Notes: generated by a model not told the origin, from the sequence alone. Positions 8,574 to 18,075 are shown, counted from the first letter of the stretch. The stretch is DNA of 64,000 nt from DATCLS01 sp036563805 (GCA_036563805.1 DATCLS010000050.1:1-64000); one strand, 5' to 3'. Numbers and translations are program-made.

Positions 8574-9430
8574 CCGGGTCGGTGCTGGCCGCCTTGCCGC
8601 TGCCGTGGCCGTTCGAGCGCGAGTACATGCAGCTGGCGCTCGCCGCCGGGGTCGTCGTCGGTGCGTGCGCCCCGCTGATCGGCACGTTCCTCGTGCAGAA
8701 GCGCCTGTCGCTGCTCGGCGACGGGCTGGGCCACGTCGCCTTCGCCGGCGTGGCCGCCGGGCTGCTGGCCGACGTGTGGCCCATCTGGACGGCCCTCGTG
8801 ACCGCCGTCGTCGCCGCCGTGGCCATCGAGTGGCTCCGGACCCGGGGGCGGGCCAGCGGCGATCTGGCCCTCGCGCTGCTGTTCTACTCGGGCATCGCGG
8901 GCGGCGTGGTCCTGACCGGGCTGGCCGGCTCGCTCGACGCCGGCACGCTCACCTACCTGTTCGGCTCGATCCTGACCGTCGACGAGGGCGACGCGGTGAC
9001 GATCGCCGTGCTCGGCGCGGTCATCGTCGCCGTGGTGGCCGTGGCCTGGCGGGCGCTGTTCAGCATCGTGCTCGACGAGGAGGCGGCCCGGGTGTCGGGC
9101 CTGCCGGTCGACGCCCTCAACCTGGGCCTGGCCGCGCTGACCGCGGTCACGGTGGTGGCGGGCATGCGGATCGTCGGCGTGCTGCTGGTGGCCGCGCTCA
9201 TGGTGCTGCCGGTGGGTGCCGCCCAGCGGCTGACCCGCTCGTTCGGCGCCACGCTGCTGGCGGCGAGCGGCATCGGGGCGGCCAGCGCGGTGACGGGCCT
9301 GGGCGCGGCGCGCCACTGGGCGCTGGCCCCCGGGGGCACGATCGTGCTGGTGGCGGCCGGGCTGTTCGCCCTGGTCGCGGTCACCGACGCGCTCGGCGTT
9401 CGCCGCCGGCCGGCCGGCAGCCCGGCCTGA
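8570..9430 (+). CDS. znuB: Metal ABC transporter permease (ZnuB-like, ABC-3 family)
   Basis: This 286-residue hydrophobic protein has about eight membrane segments and the ABC-3 hallmarks: FLVQKRLSLLGDGLGHVAFAG near residues 40-60, GALVVAALMV-type segment RIVGVLLVAALMVLPVGAAQRL, and a DEEAARVSGLP coupling region. GTG 8570 is preferred over the upstream in-frame GTG 8549 because GGAGGG (8555-8560) is correctly spaced and the start overlaps the ATPase stop. It completes the importer. Confidence 0.92.
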   Translation: MTGSVLAALPLPWPFEREYMQLALAAGVVVGACAPLIGTFLVQKRLSLLGDGLGHVAFAGVAAGLLADVWPIWTALVTAVVAAVAIEWLRTRGRASGDLALALLFYSGIAGGVVLTGLAGSLDAGTLTYLFGSILTVDEGDAVTIAVLGAVIVAVVAVAWRALFSIVLDEEAARVSGLPVDALNLGLAALTAVTVVAGMRIVGVLLVAALMVLPVGAAQRLTRSFGATLLAASGIGAASAVTGLGAARHWALAPGGTIVLVAAGLFALVAVTDALGVRRRPAGSPA

Positions 9431-9498
9431 GCGCGCCCCGGCGGCCTGGGATCTGGAGACGGCGCGGCCGGCGGCCGCGATGCCCGGCGGCCGGCGGG

Positions 9499-10497
9499 TC
9501 AGGACGCGGCCGACGCCGGGCGGGGGTCGTCGGTGACGAGCGCGGGTGTGGCCGGCGTGCCGTCGCTCCACGTGCCCATGTACATCAGGTCGACGTCGAA
9601 GGGGCGGCCGGCCCGGGCGCAGTCGGCGACGGCCTGCACGTTCCGGTTGGTGCCGTAGTAGTTGAGGTGGCTCAGCGCCGGCCACCCGGACGGCGTGAAG
9701 TGCGTGGTGGTCAGCTCGGGCCGGTCGTCGCCGAGGTCGCGGGGGTCGCTCCGCACGACGACGTAGCGCTTGTGGTCGGCCGGGATCGTGAGCCGGTGGA
9801 AGATCTGGGGCCCGGCCTCGTCGACGTACTGGGCGAACACGTCGTTGTCGTAGGCCACGACGAGCGCCCGGGTGTGGTCGGGCACGGCGATGGGCGCCGC
9901 GGCGTCGCCGACGCCCCGCGGGAAGTACGGGCAGTAGATGCCCAGCCAGAACGTCTGCGTGCCCCAGCGCCGCTCGACCGCCCGCTGGGCCAGCCACGGG
10001 ACCATGGCGCCACCGAACGAGTGGCCCCAGATGCCCACGTCGGACACGTCGATCCGGTCGGACAGCTCGACCGCCTGGGCGAAGGCGGCGTCGACCTGGT
10101 GGTAGACGCCGAGGTCGGACTCGTCGAGGAACGCCTCGCCGTCGCCGCTGTAGTTGGCGTACACGACCACGTACCCGTTGCTGACCAGGTTCTCGATCAG
10201 GTTCAGGTAGTGGATCGGCTTGCTCTCCTCGAACACGCTCCAGCCCGGGCTCATGAACACGGCGGGGCGGCGGTCGCCGTCGGCCCGCCCGCCACGGCAG
10301 GGCGAGCCGGTGCCGGTGGGCTCGATGACCCAGACCTTCTGGTCGGGCCAGGCGTCGTTCTTGGCCTCGAGGGACGTGTACTGGCACGGGCCGGGGCCGC
10401 CGAGCTCGCCCGGCCCTGGGCCCGAGGGCGGCGTGGGCGGCGCCAGGGCGGTCGGTGCGCGTCCGCTCCCGTTCGTGCCGTGCTCGTGTCCGGACAT
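9499..10497 (-). CDS. Alpha/beta hydrolase of dienelactone hydrolase/chlorophyllase type
   Basis: This 332-residue hydrolase has the nucleophile elbow GHSFGGAMVPW near residues 159-169, preceded by VVYANYSGDGEAF (oxyanion region), with a possible acid in VVAYDNDVFAQY and His near the C terminus (LSHLNYYG). ATG 10497 is chosen because a G-rich GGGGG sits 5-10 bp upstream; a longer in-frame start at 10599 lacks support. The N-terminal 40 residues are Pro/Gly-rich with no signal peptide. It stands alone, convergent with the zinc operon. The substrate is unknown. Confidence 0.75.
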   Translation of the reverse strand: MSGHEHGTNGSGRAPTALAPPTPPSGPGPGELGGPGPCQYTSLEAKNDAWPDQKVWVIEPTGTGSPCRGGRADGDRRPAVFMSPGWSVFEESKPIHYLNLIENLVSNGYVVVYANYSGDGEAFLDESDLGVYHQVDAAFAQAVELSDRIDVSDVGIWGHSFGGAMVPWLAQRAVERRWGTQTFWLGIYCPYFPRGVGDAAAPIAVPDHTRALVVAYDNDVFAQYVDEAGPQIFHRLTIPADHKRYVVVRSDPRDLGDDRPELTTTHFTPSGWPALSHLNYYGTNRNVQAVADCARAGRPFDVDLMYMGTWSDGTPATPALVTDDPRPASAAS

Positions 10498-10751
10498 CGC
10501 TACCCCCAGAGCTCGCGAGCGGACCGGTGATGCCGACCGGCGGAGGACAGCACCCCAGGTGCTGACCAGCGTTGCTGACGCCCAGTGGCCCCAGCTCAAC
10601 GATTACTGACTATCAGGCGACAGCATACTGGTGGCGGGGCGGGGTCCAAGGGATCCGGACCGAGGAGGGGCCAGGGCGCAGGATGACGCCGACCACCGTG
10701 CTCGCGGCGGCGTGGGCCGGGGCGGTCTCGTCCCCGGGCCGCGGGCCCGAG

Positions 10752-12245
10752 CTACGCCGACCGGCTGGTCTGGTCCCGGTCCTCCTCGCCCGAGGTGTTC
10801 GGCTGATCGACCGGCTGGCCCTCGGCGTTCGGTCGACCGGTCGGCGGCCCCGCCCAGTCGGCCGCCCTGGCCGCGGTCGCGTCCCCGTCCGCCGGGGCCC
10901 GCGCCCGCCCGGCCGGGTCCTCGTCGGCCGGGCCGGTGGGGAAGCGGTCGACGTCCCGCAGCGCGGGGAACAGGCGTGCCCAGGTGGCGGCGACGGCCAC
11001 GGTGGCCAGCCCACCCAGCGCCACGGCCGGGCCGGGCCCCAGCACCTGCCCGGCCACCCCGGACTCGAACGCCCCCAGCTCGTTGGAGGCGCCGATGAAA
11101 ACGTTCTCGACGGCCAGCACCCGGCCCCGGGCCGCCGGCGGCGTCACCAGCGGGACGAGGGTGACCCGAATGAACACGCTCACCGCGTCGGCCGCGGCCA
11201 GCACCAGCAGGGCCACGAACGCCACCGCGTAGCTCCGGGTCACGCCGAGGACGATCGTCGCCCCGCCGAACGCGGCCACCCCGGCGAGCAGCGTGGTTCC
11301 GACCCGGCGGCGGATCGGCCGGACGGCCAGGGCGAGCATGGCGGCCGACGCCCCGATGCCGTTGGCCGCCCGGAGCCAGCCGAAGCCCACCGCGCCCACG
11401 CCCAGCCGCTCCTCGGCGATGGCCGGCAGCAGGGCGATGGCGCCGCCGAACAGGACGGCGAACAGATCGAGCGAGATCGCCCCGAGCAGGATCGGCTGGC
11501 GCCGGACGACCCGCAGCCCCTCCAGCGCGTCGTGCAGCCGGGCCCGCGCCTCCGCCGGGGCGCCGGCGCCGTCCGGGCCGGCGGCGCTCTCCCGGGCGGC
11601 GGCGCCGTCGGGGGCCGCCGCCGGCGGGTCGGGGGCGCCGGCCGGCGGCCGCGGCGGGATGAGGCTGAACGTCAGCGCGGCGGCCAGCCCCAGGCCGGCG
11701 GCCGCCAGGAACGGGGCGGCCGGGTCGAGCGCGTACAGCGTGCCGGCCACGACCGGGCCGACGATCCGCGCCACCTCGAGCGTCACCGTCCATCGGGCGA
11801 CCAGCCAGGGCAGCAGGGCCGGCGGCACGACGTCGGCCGGCAGCGACCGCACGGCCGGGGCCATGAAGGCCCGGGCCACGCCGAACAGCACGGCGAGGGC
11901 GACCAGCGGTCCGACCGCCGTCGGCCGGCCGGCGACGTAGGCGGCGACCACCAGCGCCACCGCGCCCTGGCCGAGGGCGGCCAGCCCGGCCTGGCGGCGG
12001 CGGTCGACCCGGTCGGCCACGGTGCCCGTGACCAGCACCAGCAGCGCCGCCGGCGCGAACTCGGCCAGGCCCAGCAGGCCGAGGTCGAGCTCGCGGCCGC
12101 TCAGGTCGTAGACCTGCTTGCCGAGCGCGGTGACGAGGGCGGTGGCGCCCGTGGTTCCGGTGAAGTGGCCCGCGACCACCGCCACCGTCGCCCGGTCCCA
12201 CCGCCCGGCCGGCCGACTCTCCTCGGGGGCGGCGGACGTGGTCAC
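10752..12245 (-). CDS. MFS transporter, EntS-like exporter family
   Basis: This protein of about 497 residues has 12 predicted membrane segments. The first half includes FTGTTGATALVTALG and the loop TGTVADRVDRRRQAGL, the conserved cytoplasmic loop 2-3 of MFS proteins. The second half has GWLRAANGIGASAAML and ENVFIGASNELGAFESG, typical of the enterobactin-exporter-like (EntS) group. A Pro/Ala/Gly-rich loop separates the halves near residues 205-240, and the C-terminal tail is hydrophilic. GTG 12245 is taken as the start over TTG 12260. No partner gene is adjacent, so the cargo is unknown. Confidence 0.85.
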   Translation of the reverse strand: MTTSAAPEESRPAGRWDRATVAVVAGHFTGTTGATALVTALGKQVYDLSGRELDLGLLGLAEFAPAALLVLVTGTVADRVDRRRQAGLAALGQGAVALVVAAYVAGRPTAVGPLVALAVLFGVARAFMAPAVRSLPADVVPPALLPWLVARWTVTLEVARIVGPVVAGTLYALDPAAPFLAAAGLGLAAALTFSLIPPRPPAGAPDPPAAAPDGAAARESAAGPDGAGAPAEARARLHDALEGLRVVRRQPILLGAISLDLFAVLFGGAIALLPAIAEERLGVGAVGFGWLRAANGIGASAAMLALAVRPIRRRVGTTLLAGVAAFGGATIVLGVTRSYAVAFVALLVLAAADAVSVFIRVTLVPLVTPPAARGRVLAVENVFIGASNELGAFESGVAGQVLGPGPAVALGGLATVAVAATWARLFPALRDVDRFPTGPADEDPAGRARAPADGDATAARAADWAGPPTGRPNAEGQPVDQPNTSGEEDRDQTSRSA

Positions 12246-12328
12246 GGCGCCACCAGTCAAGCGCCTCGCCCCCCGTCCCGTCCGATCCGCGGGGTCGGCT
12301 GCCCGCGGGGCGAGGGCGAGGACGAGCG

Positions 12329-14536
12329 TCAGGCGCCGCCCGGCGCCCCGCCCAGCCGCAGGTCGGTCAGCGTCCGCCGCGACCGCACGCCCGACCAGGA
12401 GTCGCGCCGCCCCCGCTCAACCCCGGCGACGAAGTCGGCGAGCAGGGCGTGGGTCCCGTCGTGACCGGCGGGCGCCACCGCGGACCCCGACGCCCCGGCC
12501 AGCCCGGCCCCGGGGGAGGCGGCGGGCGCCGGCCCCGACCCCGCCGGCCCGGACGCCGACCCCGTGGCTGCCAGCGGGGGCGCCGCCGCCGGGCCGCCCG
12601 GCGGGGCCAACAGCTCGGCGTGGGCCGGGGCCTCCTCCACCAGCAGGCGGGCGGGCAGGTGGACGGTGGCGGTGATCCCGCCCGCCGGCTGACCGTGCAA
12701 CCGGACCGTGATGCCGTGGCGGGCGGCCAGCGTCCCGGCCACGTAGTGGCCGAGGTACTTCGACGGCGCCACCGTGAACGCCTCCGCCCGGGCCAGCCGC
12801 TTGTTGGCCTGGGCGATCTCGGCCAGGGACATCCCGAGGCCGGCGTCGATGACGGCGAGGAGGTAGCCGTCGGCGGTCCGGTTCCCCTGCACGTGGACGG
12901 GCTGGGTCGGCGGCGAGAACCGCAGGGCGTTCTCGATCAGCTCGGCCAGCAGGTGGGCCAGGTCGGCGACGGCGGGGCCGACGATCGTGGCCGGGGCCAC
13001 CTCGCGGATGTCGACCCGGGGGAAGTCCTCGACCTCGCCGAGGGCGGCGCGCACGACGTTGACCAGCGGGACCGGCGTGGTCCACCGCCGGGACGGCTCC
13101 GCCCCCGCCAGGACCAGCACCGACTCGGTGTTGCGCCGCATGCGGGTGGCGTGGTGGTCGAGGCGGAACAGGTTGGTGAGCGTCGCCGTGTCGGTCTCGT
13201 TGGCCTCCAGCTCGGTGATGTAGTCGAGCTGCCGGTTGAGCAGGTTCTGGTTGCGCCGCGCCAGGCTCACGAAGGCGTCGGCCACGTTGCGCCGCAGCAC
13301 GGCCTGCTCGACGGCCAGGTCGAGGGCCGCCCCCTGCATGGTGTTGAGCGTGTCGGCCACCTCGGCCACCTCGTCGCCGGCCGCCACCTCGACCGGCTGG
13401 AGGTCGGGCACGACGACGTCGTCGCCCGGCGGCGTCTCGAGCACGCTGCGCACCGCCGCCGGGAGACGCCGCTCGGCCAGGTCTTTCGCTTGGCGGGTGA
13501 GCGAGCGCAACGGCCTGGTGATCGACCGCGACACGAGCGGGGCCACCGTGCCGGCCACGGCCAGGACGAGGGCGGCGACGACGATGTAGCGGCGCTGCCG
13601 GGCCATGGCCTGGGCGTTGAGCTCGTCGGCCCGCTCGCGCACGACCGCGGACACGTCGTGGACGAAGCCGTAGTAGCTCTCGTCGTTCTGGATCGAGATG
13701 GCGTCGAGGATCGCCGCCACGTCGACGTCTCCGGTGGCCATGACCTCGTTGGCCAGCGGGAGGGCGCCGGTGGCGTCGCTCTCGACCCGCAGCTCCTCGC
13801 CGAGGGCCTCGTAGCGCCCGGTGGCCAGACCGATGATGGCGTAGTGGCCGCGCACCGCCTGGTCCTTGAGCGGCGACGCCTCGACGATCTCGGCCCGGTC
13901 GCGCAGGCGGCCGTCGTCGGTGATGGCCGCCAGGAGGGCCACGCGCACGACCTTGGCGATGGCGTCGAGCTCCCGCGACGCCATGTCGATCAGGCGCACG
14001 CCCCGGCGGAGCTCGTCGTCGGCTACCTCGATGGTGAGCTGGCTGTTCTGGTCGGACAGGGTGGTGACCAGCCGGGAGTAGGCGTGCCACGTGCCGTCGA
14101 CGTATTCGCTGTCGACCAGCACCCGGGGCCCCTCGAACTCGTCGACCCGGGTCCGGACCGTGTCGAGCTCGCGCAGCGCCTCGAGCGCCGGCGTGTAGAT
14201 GCGCTCGACGTCGCCGCCCTTGCGCTCCACCTCGGCCCGGAAAGCGTCGAGCGCCTCGTCGGTCAGCCGGCGGGACTCCTCGATGCCGTCCACCGGCAGC
14301 TCGACGGCCTCCTCCGTGCCGAGCATCCACATGATCGTGTAGTTGCGCTCGTTCTGGAGGGCTGTGACCAGGCCCGACGGACCGATGGCCGCCGTGGCCA
14401 GGTCGGTCTGCTCGCGCACGGCCCGGCGCTGGCCGGCCGCCTTCGACACCTCCAGGCCGGCGACGACGAACAGCATGACCAGCGGAACGGTCAACGCCGC
14501 CGCCGTCCCGACTTTGATCGGGATCCTTGCCGCCAC
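12329..14536 (-). CDS. NIT-domain sensor histidine kinase, paralogue 1
   Basis: This 735-residue kinase has TM1 at about 8-30, an extracellular nitrate/nitrite-sensing-type helical domain at 40-310 (LQNERNYTIMWMLG at its start), TM2 near 318-340, then HAMP (SRSITRPLRSLTRQAKDLAERRLP). The phosphoacceptor region is FRLDHHATRMRRNTESVLVLAG, followed by an ATPase domain (N box LIENALRFSPP, G1 IDAGLGMS, LGHYVAGTLA). A Pro/Ala/Gly-rich tail ends TDLRLGGAPGGA. GTG 14536 is chosen because VAARIPIK aligns with MGFRLPIK at the start of the second paralogue (27259) and GGGGCGAG precedes it. No response regulator or roadblock/GTPase partner is next to it. Confidence 0.88.
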   Translation of the reverse strand: MAARIPIKVGTAAALTVPLVMLFVVAGLEVSKAAGQRRAVREQTDLATAAIGPSGLVTALQNERNYTIMWMLGTEEAVELPVDGIEESRRLTDEALDAFRAEVERKGGDVERIYTPALEALRELDTVRTRVDEFEGPRVLVDSEYVDGTWHAYSRLVTTLSDQNSQLTIEVADDELRRGVRLIDMASRELDAIAKVVRVALLAAITDDGRLRDRAEIVEASPLKDQAVRGHYAIIGLATGRYEALGEELRVESDATGALPLANEVMATGDVDVAAILDAISIQNDESYYGFVHDVSAVVRERADELNAQAMARQRRYIVVAALVLAVAGTVAPLVSRSITRPLRSLTRQAKDLAERRLPAAVRSVLETPPGDDVVVPDLQPVEVAAGDEVAEVADTLNTMQGAALDLAVEQAVLRRNVADAFVSLARRNQNLLNRQLDYITELEANETDTATLTNLFRLDHHATRMRRNTESVLVLAGAEPSRRWTTPVPLVNVVRAALGEVEDFPRVDIREVAPATIVGPAVADLAHLLAELIENALRFSPPTQPVHVQGNRTADGYLLAVIDAGLGMSLAEIAQANKRLARAEAFTVAPSKYLGHYVAGTLAARHGITVRLHGQPAGGITATVHLPARLLVEEAPAHAELLAPPGGPAAAPPLAATGSASGPAGSGPAPAASPGAGLAGASGSAVAPAGHDGTHALLADFVAGVERGRRDSWSGVRSRRTLTDLRLGGAPGGA

Positions 14537-14581
14537 GATCTCGCCCCAGACTGTCAACTGAGGCGGCCAATCTACACATGA

Positions 14582-14588
14582 GTGTCAG
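14582..14588 (+). promoter_or_regulatory. GTGTCAG element upstream of NIT kinase 1
   Basis: GTGTCAG lies about 46 bp before the kinase start. The same 7-mer recurs upstream of NIT kinase 2 (27166-27172) and around the TetR/P450 promoter (24006-24012 and an inverted copy in 24031-24046). Regulatory meaning is inferred only from recurrence. Confidence 0.3.
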
Positions 14589-14690
14589 TTGGATGTCGAA
14601 GGCGCGGTGCACCGGTCAACGGAACGTGGCCGCGCTCCGCCTCGGGGGCGCCGGGCGGCGGCCGGCCGGGACGACGGACCCGTCCGGCGG

Positions 14691-14732
14691 GCGATCACAC
14701 GGCGGTGATCAGAGGGCGGCGATCACACGGTG
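14691..14732. repeat. 14-bp tandem repeat, about 3 copies, across a stop codon
   Basis: Units GCGATCACACGGCG, GTGATCAGAGGGCG and GCGATCACACGGTG follow head to tail. The last unit contains the stop codon and last codons of the alpha/beta hydrolase gene. Confidence 0.7.
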
Positions 14733-15625
14733 GCGATGAAGGCGGCCAGCGCCTGGGCCAGCTCGACCGGCTGGTCGCCCTGGATGCTGTGGCCCGACTC
14801 GGCGAAGTGCTCGATCCGGGCGTCCGGCGCCCGGCGCAGCAGCTCGGCCTCGTCGGCGTCGTCGACCACCGACTGGTCGCGCAGGCCCCGGGCCAGCATG
14901 AGCGGCACCCGGAGGCGCGACACCACGTCCCACAGGCCGGCGAAGTCGAGGTCGCGGCGGGTCTCGCGGTCGCGGAAGCGAGCGTAGCGCCACACCCAGG
15001 TGCCGTCCTCGAGCTGCTCGGCGTTGTGGAGGATGCCCCGGCGCAGCGACGACTCGCTGCGCGTCGGGTTGAACGCCTTCGTGCGCTCGAGGATCTCGTC
15101 GAAGCTGGCGAAGCGCTCGGGCCCGTCGATGAAGGCGGCGATGTGCGCCGACTTGGGTCCCGTGACGCCGGGGGTCACGTCGACCAGCGTCAGCGAGCGG
15201 ATCAGGCCGGGTTCGGCGTCCGCCAGGGCCAGCGCCGTCAGCCCGCCGAGCGACATGCCGACCAGGTGGACCGGCGGGCTGGCCGTGGCCCGGATGGCGG
15301 TGGCCACGTCGGCGGCGTTGGCGCGCACCGACAGCGAGCCCTCGCGGCCCGGCCCCGAGTGGCCGTGGCCCGGCAGGTCCACGGCGACGAGCGGCCGGTC
15401 GAGGGCCAGCGCCACCGTGTCCCACGTGTGGGCGTTCTGGGCGCCGCCGTGCAGCAGCACCAGGTCGGCAGGCCGGTCGCCCCACACGAGCGCGGAGATG
15501 TGGCGGCCGTCGCCGAGGTCCACGTTCTCGCGCCGCACGGTCGGCGGCCCGGACCACGGCAGGCCGAACTCCTCGGCGTTCTCGTGGAAGAGGGCGAACT
15601 CGTCGTAGGCGATCCGCTCGGTCAC
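14723..15625 (-). CDS. Alpha/beta hydrolase (esterase/lipase family)
   Basis: This 300-residue protein has a canonical alpha/beta hydrolase core: oxyanion HGGAQNAHTWD near residues 59-69, VDLPGHGHSG, nucleophile elbow GMSLGGLTALAL near 123-134, a late acid in MLARGLRDQSVVDD and the catalytic His in AESGHSIQGDQP. GTG 15625 follows a TAGGTT hexamer (15634-15639) by 8 bp without Shine-Dalgarno, suggesting a leaderless message. It is the first reading frame after an NTF2-like gene transcribed away from it. The substrate is unknown. Confidence 0.88.
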   Translation of the reverse strand: MTERIAYDEFALFHENAEEFGLPWSGPPTVRRENVDLGDGRHISALVWGDRPADLVLLHGGAQNAHTWDTVALALDRPLVAVDLPGHGHSGPGREGSLSVRANAADVATAIRATASPPVHLVGMSLGGLTALALADAEPGLIRSLTLVDVTPGVTGPKSAHIAAFIDGPERFASFDEILERTKAFNPTRSESSLRRGILHNAEQLEDGTWVWRYARFRDRETRRDLDFAGLWDVVSRLRVPLMLARGLRDQSVVDDADEAELLRRAPDARIEHFAESGHSIQGDQPVELAQALAAFIATV

Positions 15626-15785
15626 GGCCCGTGAACCTACCGGTCGTCCCGCCGAAGCCCAGCTTCGCTCTGCGTGCCGCGCGGGTGACAGCCTGGGGCC
15701 GGCACCGTCGGGCCGACCGGCCGGGCCGGCCGTGGGGTCGACCGACGGACAGGCGCAGTCACGTGAACCAGGCGAGGGAGAGGCG

Positions 15786-16343
15786 ATGGACGAGCGACCG
15801 TGGGGGCCCGGGCGGCGGGCGGCGCCGGCCGGGATGAGCGACGTCGAGCGGCTCCTGGCCTACGAGGAGATCCGCCAGCTCGTCGCCCGGTACGCGCTGG
15901 CGCTCACGGCCGCCGACCTCGACGCGCTCGTCGAGCTGTTCGTCCCCGACGTCCGGGCGTCGCGTACCGCCACCGGGCGCGATGCGCTGCGCGAGGCGTT
16001 CGCCCGCCAGCTCACCGAGCCGGTGTACGTGCTCGACGTCGGCACCCACGTCATCAACCTGCTGGGGCCCGACGACGCGGCCGGGACCGTGCTGTGCACG
16101 GTCGAGTTCGGCGGCCGCGACGGCTGGGCCCGCCAGCTCGTCGGCTACGAGGACACGTACACCCGCCGCGACGGCACCTGGTACTTCGTGCGCCGCCACC
16201 ACCAGCTGTTCTACGGCGTGCCGACGGCCGAGACGCCGCTGGCCCAGGAGCCGGCGGAGTGGCCGCGCCGCCAGGTGGGGCGGGGCACGCTCCCGCAGGC
16301 CTGGCGCACCTGGCGGGACTTCACGGGTCGGGACGACGTCTGA
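15786..16343 (+). CDS. SnoaL-like/NTF2-like domain protein
   Basis: This 185-residue protein has the SnoaL_4 layout: an N-terminal helix LLAYEEIRQLVARYALALTAADLDALVELF at residues 20-50, then a beta-rich cone including HVINLL, GYEDTYTRRDGTWYFVRRHHQLFYG. Such proteins act as polyketide cyclases, dehydratases or hydroxylating dioxygenase small subunits. The ATG at 15786 has AGGGAGAGG just upstream and is preferred to GTG-type starts further upstream. It is divergent from the hydrolase and shows no operon partner, so the reaction is unknown. Confidence 0.8.
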   Translation: MDERPWGPGRRAAPAGMSDVERLLAYEEIRQLVARYALALTAADLDALVELFVPDVRASRTATGRDALREAFARQLTEPVYVLDVGTHVINLLGPDDAAGTVLCTVEFGGRDGWARQLVGYEDTYTRRDGTWYFVRRHHQLFYGVPTAETPLAQEPAEWPRRQVGRGTLPQAWRTWRDFTGRDDV

Positions 16344-16371
16344 CCCCGGGCACCTGTCCCGGGGCGACCCG

Positions 16372-17728
16372 TCAGTCCAACGGCAGGCGCAGCAGCGCCG
16401 GCCCGGCGGGGGCGGGCTCGCCGGCGGCCACCCGGCCCGGCGGGGCCAGGTAGTACACCGCGTCGTCGGTCACCAGCGCCGCGGTGCCGGCCCGGGGGCC
16501 GGTCGCCGCGTCCGGCAGCGGCGGCAGCCGCCACCAGGCCTCGCCGTGGAGCAGGAACAGCTCGCCGGAGCACCGGCTGACCAGCACGGTGCCCGCCCCG
16601 CCCTGCAGCAGGTCGCTGGGGCAGCGAACGCCGGCGGGCACCGGCGGCGGGTCGAGCGGCCGCCAGCCGCCGCCCGGCGGCCCGGCATGGGCGTCGGCGC
16701 CGGCGCCGGGGGTCGAGCCGGGCGTGGCGGGCCTGATGGACGTCGTGGGCGTCGTCGGTGCCGCGATCCCGGGGGGCGGACGGCGCCCCGCCCGCGGGGG
16801 TCGTGCCCGGGCCCGGCCCGGGCGCGGGGACCGTGCCGGCGTCCGAGCCCGGCGCCGGCCCCGTGGCGGCCACGGTCGCCGCCGGGAGCCGGGCGGCGCC
16901 GACGCTCCGGAACTCGGTCGTGGTCGCCACCAGATTGCCGTCCTCGTCGGCGGCCAGGCCGCTGGCGGCGTTGGCGGGGGCGAACGGCGGCGGGTCGAGG
17001 CGGCCCCAGGCCTCGGCCGCCACGTCGAGGACCAGCAGCCGCGGCTGGGGCACGGGCTCCTCGTCGTACGCCCACAGCACGGCCCGCTCGCCGGTCCACG
17101 TCGCCGCCATGACGGTGGCGCCCGGCAGGCCGTCGGCGTTGGGCAGCAGGCGCCAGGCGTCGGCCGTCGCGTCGTAGGCAGCCGCCTGCGCCGCGGTCCG
17201 GCCGTCGCCGTCGTGGCCGCCGACCACCACGACCTCGGACCCGGTCCAGAGGCCGACGGCGCCCTGGCGGGGCGGCAGCGGGCCGTGGGCCAGCGGCCGC
17301 CACTCGTGGGCCATCGGGTCGAAGGCGAACCCCTCGTTGCTCACGGCGGCGCCGGCGACGCCGCCCCAGACCACGAGCTCGTGGGCCGTGGCCACCACGG
17401 TCGCCCGGCCCCGCGGCGGCCCCGGCGGTGCCGACGGCCCCGTCCACCTGTCGTCCTCGAGCACCCAGACCTGCAGGGGGCGCACGCCGTCGCCATCGGC
17501 CACCGCCACGAGCCGCCCGGCGGTCTGGGCCAGCTCGACATCGCCGGCCTCCAGCGCCCGGGCCGGCAGCGGGGGCGGCGGTTGGCGGTCCCAGGCGGCG
17601 GCGGTCGCCGCCGCCCAGTCGGACTGCCACGACTCGCGTCGCGCCCCGCGGTCGTCGTCGACGACCACGGCGAGCACGCCGACGACCAGCGTCAACGCCA
17701 GGGCGCACGCGCCGAGCCAGATGATCAC
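16372..17728 (-). CDS. Membrane-anchored Kelch/beta-propeller protein, frameshifted
   Basis: Read from GTG 17728, frame 1 encodes a TM anchor (IIWLGACALALTLVVGVLAVVV) and then propeller-like repeats (ELVVWGGVAGAAVSNEGFAFDP, GLWTGSEVVVVGGHDGDG, WTGERAVLWAY, ADEDGNLVATT). It leads into a Pro/Ala/Gly linker that loses its frame at a run of six G (plus strand 16771-16776). Removing one base there joins it to the frame ending in VPAGVRCPSDLL, FLLHGEAWWRLPPL and a stop at 16372, which looks like the last propeller blades. The total length (1357 bp) is one base more than a multiple of three. The cause may be a real mutation, phase variation at the homopolymer, or a sequencing error. The start is uncertain, since the upstream frame is open and repetitive. 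Confidence 0.65.
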
Positions 17729-17785
17729 CCCTCGCGGCGGGGATCCAGCATCGCCCAAGGGGCGCGACGCTAGTCCCGCCGATGG

Positions 17786-17905
17786 GTGCCCGCCGATGCG
17801 TCCGTGCGGGGCTCTGCCCGAGGAGGCGCCGCCGGTGCGGTCCCCGCCGATGCCTCCCTGCGGGGGAGTCCCTGCCGGTGCCGCCCGGCATCGGCGCCGG
17901 CAGGG
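17786..17905. repeat. Imperfect direct repeat upstream of the Kelch gene
   Basis: CCCGCCGATGCGTCCGTGCGGGG and CCGCCGATGCCTCCCTGCGGGG-type units recur about 58 bp apart, with a further GCCGATGGGTG copy at the left. They may be decayed coding sequence from an extended N terminus of the Kelch protein or simple slippage products. No gene is evident in 17729-17925. Confidence 0.45.
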
Positions 17906-17925
17906 AGGAGTGGGGGCGGCGTCGG

Positions 17926-18075
17926 TCAGCCGGTCCGCAGCTGGAGGCGGACCCGACGCAGGCGGTGGCGGGTGGTCCGCGCGGTGCGGCGGGTGGTCCG
18001 CACCGTCTGGCGCAGCCAGGGTGGCCGCCAGCCGGGCAGCCAGGCGGCCACCCAGTACCTGACCGTCGGAGCCAT
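17926..18075 (-). CDS. Small arginine-rich protein, 49 residues
   Basis: The ATG at 18075 is preceded by GAGGAG 7 bp upstream, a good Shine-Dalgarno in a window where those are not common. The product begins MAPTVRYWVAAWLPGW and continues as a very basic Arg/Thr-rich helix (TVRTTRRTARTTRHRLRRV). An amphipathic Trp-rich N terminus followed by a cationic tail would suit a membrane- or nucleic-acid-associated peptide. No family is recognised and the ORF could be spurious. Confidence 0.4.
   Translation of the reverse strand: MAPTVRYWVAAWLPGWRPPWLRQTVRTTRRTARTTRHRLRRVRLQLRTG

Noticed and set aside
8066..10387. 773-codon minus-strand frame over the zinc permease and hydrolase
   Set aside because: Antisense to znuB and out of frame with the real hydrolase; the absence of stops reflects high GC only.
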